From contig KL197716.1 in NCBI GenBank assembly GCA_000697665.1, forward strand, positions 223,385-269,658: DNA of 46,274 nt. The letters are read 5' to 3'. This document shows, piece by piece, positions 42,555 to 46,274 of the stretch. Below the pieces are notes generated by a model, which had not been told where the DNA came from, did no database searches, and saw only the letters and a program-made list of their open reading frames with translations. The stretch is from Jaapia argillacea MUCL 33604 (lineage: Eukaryota > Basidiomycota > Agaricomycetes > Jaapiales > Jaapiaceae). The translations under genes were made by a program, and so were the position numbers. The first letter of the stretch is position 1, and each line of letters opens with the position of its first letter.

Positions 42555-44242
42555 TTACCTCCTCTCAGGATCATCAAGCGACCACCGATTCACTATGTTC
42601 AGATCCAGCTCCTGAAGCTGGTAGCCAATCTCTGCCGTATCGACACATTCCTGATGTCGATACGAGGCTTTTCGGATGTTGAGAACAAGTCTGGAACCCA
42701 AGGTACATGTTATTGTACCTGTGTAGCTTCCGAAAACTTCGATCCACATGGGCTATATTTTTCATCAGTTAGTGAACCAGTTCGCGAAAGAGCTAGGTAA
42801 GAGATATACTGGAAGGGCAAATAGGGCGATGGTGACCAGTGTGTAGGTGGTGAAAGCTCTGGAATGTACAACATGATTAGCAGTGAACAATGATGGAATC
42901 TACCAAAACGTACGCAAAATAATAAAGGATATTATCCCGCAGTAAGACGTCCGAAACGTTCCCTCCCTTCCACCATTTATCGGTGCGACACAGACGAATG
43001 ATGGTTTTATAGAGAGCAAGAGAGAAAAGAAGTGTTTCGAAAGCCATGATGCAGGCCCAGCCCGCATACGAGAATCTAGGTAACTTTGTGATTAAACAAA
43101 AGGTGAACCCGGGGAATGACTGGCTGATGACTATAGGCTTTGATTAGTAGCTGGGGAGCGGTGAGGGGGACAATATCACCTTCAAAGCCATGAAGGTCCG
43201 ATGTAGTGATCACTATGACGGCGATGATCTGGAGAGTGAAGGATGTGGCCATAAGAGTGGCAATCCACATCGAGCGGTCATACAAGGCAAACAAGCGGAA
43301 TTGCATGATAACTATACGTCAAGGTCAACGGACTGTCACGCATCCAGGATGGACGGCCGACCTTGGACAACCCATGCTGGGATCGTTGCTGCCCAATTCT
43401 GGAACTCTGCTGCTGCCTTGCCTGGTACAACTCAGATTTAACGGGAAACGACGGGGAGACGAGAGTAAAGGAGAAGGACGTACATCTGAAACCGGTGGAG
43501 GTCGAGTTCTAGTCCATGAGTGGTATACGGCGACGTTCGGTCGAATGTTTGCTCACCCCTACATGCGGAGTAAGCAGAAATTAATGGCGAACTGTCAAGA
43601 GAAACATACAGAGTCTGATGGGATATCAACCAGAAGGGCTGGATGGCATTGTTGTCAGAAAAGGAGGAGAGTGCGACGTCAAACTGCTCTCACAAATCAG
43701 GACAGCGCTGTACGTCAAATATAGCATCAAGACCCTTCATTCCCAAGTGGCAAGGCCGTGGGTAGATACTTACATTATCACAGCGTTTCCGCAATACCGT
43801 GTCTACGAAACCGGGAGTTCAGGCGAAGATCATGGATGGGTTTTATAAACATAACTCACCACGAAAAACAGAACCTTTGCAATCGACCATCGCTGCTTCT
43901 AAAGCCAGCTGGGTCAATGAAGCACAACAAGAGGGCAGAATTCCTGTTACGAACCCAGATCAACTCGACCTGAACAGATGGCTTCAGCCTCGATCCTAAC
44001 CAGAATTGGAGAGCAACACACCTCGTCGCTAAAGGTGATGACTGCTCCCAGAGTTAGTCCGATCATGAGGCGGGGGAGGAGAAACTGACGATGATCGTAA
44101 AGCGCCGCAGCCGTCGCCGAAGCTACGAGGCACAGAATCCACTGTTATCTCTAAATTGACAGTGAGTCGCGATGGAGCACGTACCCCTGCATAACCGACT
44201 AACTTGTATGTCTACCAGCAAGCCGACAAGGTCACCAGACAT
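42555..44242 (-). CDS. DUF6533-type integral membrane protein (paralogue C)
   Basis: ATG 44242 gives MSGDLVGLLVDIQVSRLCR, then SATAAALYDHLITFSDE, the 15-nt micro-exon VELIW (43955-43969), KQRWSIAKVLFFV, TRYCGNAVIM, a cysteine-containing exon ending SPLISAYSACR, FQNWAATIPAWVVQ, QFRLFALYDRSMWIATLMA, TFCLITKLPRFSYAGWACIMAFE, LLRDNILYYFA, AFTTYTLVTIALFALP and a last exon with GSRLVLNIRKA ending at TGA/TAG 42555. Exon order and intron positions mirror the pair at 2614 and 18272, but the sequence is clearly more diverged, so the locus is an older paralogue. Intron 1 has a standard GTACGT donor. I could not settle every junction in the middle (about 43560-43720), so one exon edge there is uncertain and a lesion cannot be excluded. 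Confidence 0.75.
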
Positions 44243-46022
44243 GAGACGAGAAGAGAAATCTACAGTGACGGCGAAGATTGGGAGGGTGCAAACATGGAGG
44301 TGCAAACCAACGGAGTACCCGCATCAACGTTGATGCATGAACGCATTAGCTCTTATTGCCCTTGGTTGTTGACATTGCCTGATAAGTGTTAGCGTGTTGA
44401 TGCCGATCGACGGGCAAGAATCTCGAGATAGTCCCGCGTTCTGTCATGCAAAAGTTCTTGTGCCTGCAGGTCCGCGGGCTTTCAATTCCTGCCGCGACAC
44501 TGGGTATCTTGAGTCGCCGTCCACACACAAGGGTTTGGAATTCTGAAGCTGATGGTCGAGAGTCAATGAATGCAGCGGATATCTATCATCATCTATGTTG
44601 AAGGGCGGGGTGGATACAAACTTGAACACTCAAGCGTTGACGAACTTGACAGTCTGGTCTGTCCAGACCGTGCCAATCAGATTACCGAAGAATTTCCATC
44701 AGCCATGTGCGAAGTTCAACTCAGCGTAAACCCAGCAAGTTACCGATACACCCTATCAGCGAGAAGCAGACTTCATCAGTACGATGGGGATTCAGGAAGG
44801 GTAGCAATTGAGCGAGATAACAAAGAGGAGAGTTCATTGGCCCATGAGTGACGAGCCCAACACTCACGCTTGTAGATCAGTCGAAGGCCCGTGTTCTCTC
44901 CGATCTATGTCAGTCAAGGGTGGCTATCCTGTGAGAAAACCGGTGAACTGATTCCTATCTGACCCCCAGTCCTGGTAGTCCCGTGACTACAGAGCGACCG
45001 AATGGCAAATGCGAACTTGGAGGTCTCCGTGAGGAAAATCTTCGAATTGGGGGAGTGGGTAGGCAATAACGCAGTGAGACTGGAGGCATCCAGTGACGTT
45101 AATTCTCCCTCAAAGGATAGGAATTGTAGCACTATACATGGGGGGACCGGGAATCTAATGACCAAGGGACGGCGTAGTTGCGATGTATGGAGAAAATGCC
45201 AAGTGGATAGAGGAGAAAGCGACGGGATTATGATATAATTCTGGTCGGATATGGGTTGGGCTGGTCGTATGAATTATCAGGTGGTCCTGATTAATAGTAC
45301 CAGATAAGGCTTGACTCCGGGGACTCCACACCTTGGAAGGTCAAAACAGCCTGCGAGGTACCAAAAGTGCTAGGTCCTTTCACCAGAAAAACGATTGAAG
45401 ACGAATGATAGCCAAGAAGGTACATCCAGGCTCACCTCACAACGATCACCACATTGGCATCAACTCTTGGATGCCATTGAGCCGATGCCAGCGAGTATTC
45501 TGCTAGCGGCGACGGCTCGTATTCGTCAAAAGCCTACGGTCGAGAGGCCAGGGTTTTGTATCAAGAGGTGAGTCTGTGAAGGCTGACGAGCGGCTCGCCA
45601 ATGTATTGTCATCACTAGGCTGCACTGAGTGTCCTCAGCAGTCATGATACGCGCTATTCCTTGACCTCAATATGGGAAGGTCCCAACACAGGGGGAACGG
45701 CAAAGCTCCGCTCATTTCGGTGCCATCCGTCCCCGATTCAAATCTTCATGAAGCTGTTCGGGAGGATCGAACGTCGGTGAAAAGGAGAGGAAAGAAGTCA
45801 ATCGGGTGGTAATTTCCGTTTGGGTATGCGTCGATACGGAAAATGGCTGTATTCAAAGGAGACGATATAGCGTTTGAAATCCCGCAAGCAACTGGTACTT
45901 ACCGCCGCATACACGACACATGGCGACGACAGCCTCCCAAGTCCAACAGAGCCGCATTCAGCATTGCGCAGATCGGTGGTGAGGCCGGTGAGCACTGAGG
46001 TCGCGGGATCATCTCGTTCGAA
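44243..46022. other. Unassigned right flank
   Basis: Several frames of 60-95 codons occur on both strands, none with a recognisable motif or exon chain. The first few hundred bases presumably include the promoter of DUF6533 paralogue C. I see no RNA gene. Confidence 0.3.
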
Positions 46023-46090
46023 ATCCTAATCCTAATATCCTAATCCTATCCTAATCCTAATATCCTTCCTATCCTTCCTATCCTAATATA
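46023..46090. repeat. Degenerate CCTAAT/TATCCT short tandem repeat
   Basis: About 68 bases are composed of CCTAAT, CCTAATAT and CCTTCCTAT units. The hexamer differs by one base from the common fungal telomere unit CCCTAA, so the array is telomere-like but not telomeric sequence. Confidence 0.7.
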
Positions 46091-46104
46091 TGAAGGGAAG
46101 GATG

Positions 46105-46120
46105 TCACGTGCACACGTGA
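46105..46120. promoter_or_regulatory. Twin E-box palindrome
   Basis: TCACGTGCACACGTGA is a perfect 16-bp inverted repeat holding two CACGTG E-boxes with a 2-bp spacer. CACGTG is bound by fungal bHLH factors such as Pho4 and Cbf1. No target gene is visible in the window; it may serve a gene beyond the right edge. Confidence 0.45.
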
Positions 46121-46274
46121 TTTTTAGCTAAGCGTTAGTCAGCTCGGCTGTGCTCCCTAAGAGAGGGCGGTTAATTTCCGTTTTGGGAGAGAAACGTCAA
46201 ACACGACCAACGCCTCAGCCACCTCGGATGTCTCCGTGGTCTGCGTCCGTGGTCTCGCGGGTCTCGCGGGTCCA

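Noticed and set aside
46023-46090. True telomere
   Set aside because: The unit is CCTAAT/TATCCT and not CCCTAA, it is irregular, and ordinary sequence continues for 180 bases beyond it.
1-46274. CRISPR array, prophage or bacterial operon
   Set aside because: No regularly spaced direct repeats, ribosome binding sites or phage genes are seen; spliceosomal introns throughout show a eukaryotic fungal origin.

Overview
This window looks like nuclear DNA of a basidiomycete fungus, most likely an Agaricomycete. Genes are cut into many short exons by introns of about 50-65 nt (GT..AG with gtaag/gtatgt donors). The recognisable families include several typical of that group: DUF6533-type membrane proteins, F-box-like families, HGDLxGAN-type TKL kinases, NACHT/STAND proteins, a family with a GYPLWxPEP signature, a fungal yellow/MRJP protein, Pho88/Snd3, a Slm1-type PH protein, an ABC1 kinase and an MFS carrier. 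There is no sign of a bacterial or viral replicon.

Left half (about 1-23 kb): a repeat-rich, decaying compartment. A segment of about 5 kb is present twice in direct orientation (299-5395 and 15978-21575). Each copy carries a minus-strand DUF6533 gene: the second (18272-20017) reads cleanly through 13 exons, while the first (2614-4368) has a frameshift, a lost splice donor and a spoiled acceptor. Between the copies lie an F-box pseudogene (5747-6966), a TKL kinase gene split by a 1.25-kb hAT-like element (7572-10260), a damaged NACHT/STAND gene with a heptad-repeat coiled coil and an altered P-loop (10282-12494), and a second, N-truncated kinase remnant on the opposite strand (12622-13165). 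Five non-autonomous terminal-inverted-repeat elements are visible (4707-5056, 8524-9775, 13514-14476, 20590-21364, 21583-22120); two have exact 8-bp target duplications and two have 8-bp duplications with two mismatches. A probable ubiquitin-like-domain protein gene follows at 22321-23564.

Right half (about 23.9-44.3 kb): mostly intact, closely spaced genes. In order: Pho88/Snd3 (-), Slm1-type F-BAR/PH protein (+), a GYPLWxPEP-family protein ending in a dsRNA-binding domain (-), a mitochondrial ABC1/ADCK-type kinase (+), a secreted yellow/MRJP protein (-), two tandem F-box-like genes (+, first broken, second intact), an MFS transporter (+) and a third DUF6533 gene (-). For five genes exon coordinates were worked out whose lengths sum to an open frame: Slm1-like 589 aa, dsRBD fusion 592 aa, ABC1 kinase 621 aa, MRJP 447 aa, MFS 527 aa. 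The last 2 kb holds no recognisable gene but has a degenerate CCTAAT-rich repeat and a double CACGTG palindrome.

No single pathway links these genes. The clearest unusual observations are the transposon that splits a kinase between the glycine loop and the catalytic lysine with the ancestral frame still visible, the NACHT gene flanked by two kinase remnants, the in-frame fusion of a GYPLWxPEP protein to a dsRNA-binding domain, and a 15-nt micro-exon kept in all three DUF6533 paralogues. All assignments come from reading motifs; no database search was run.
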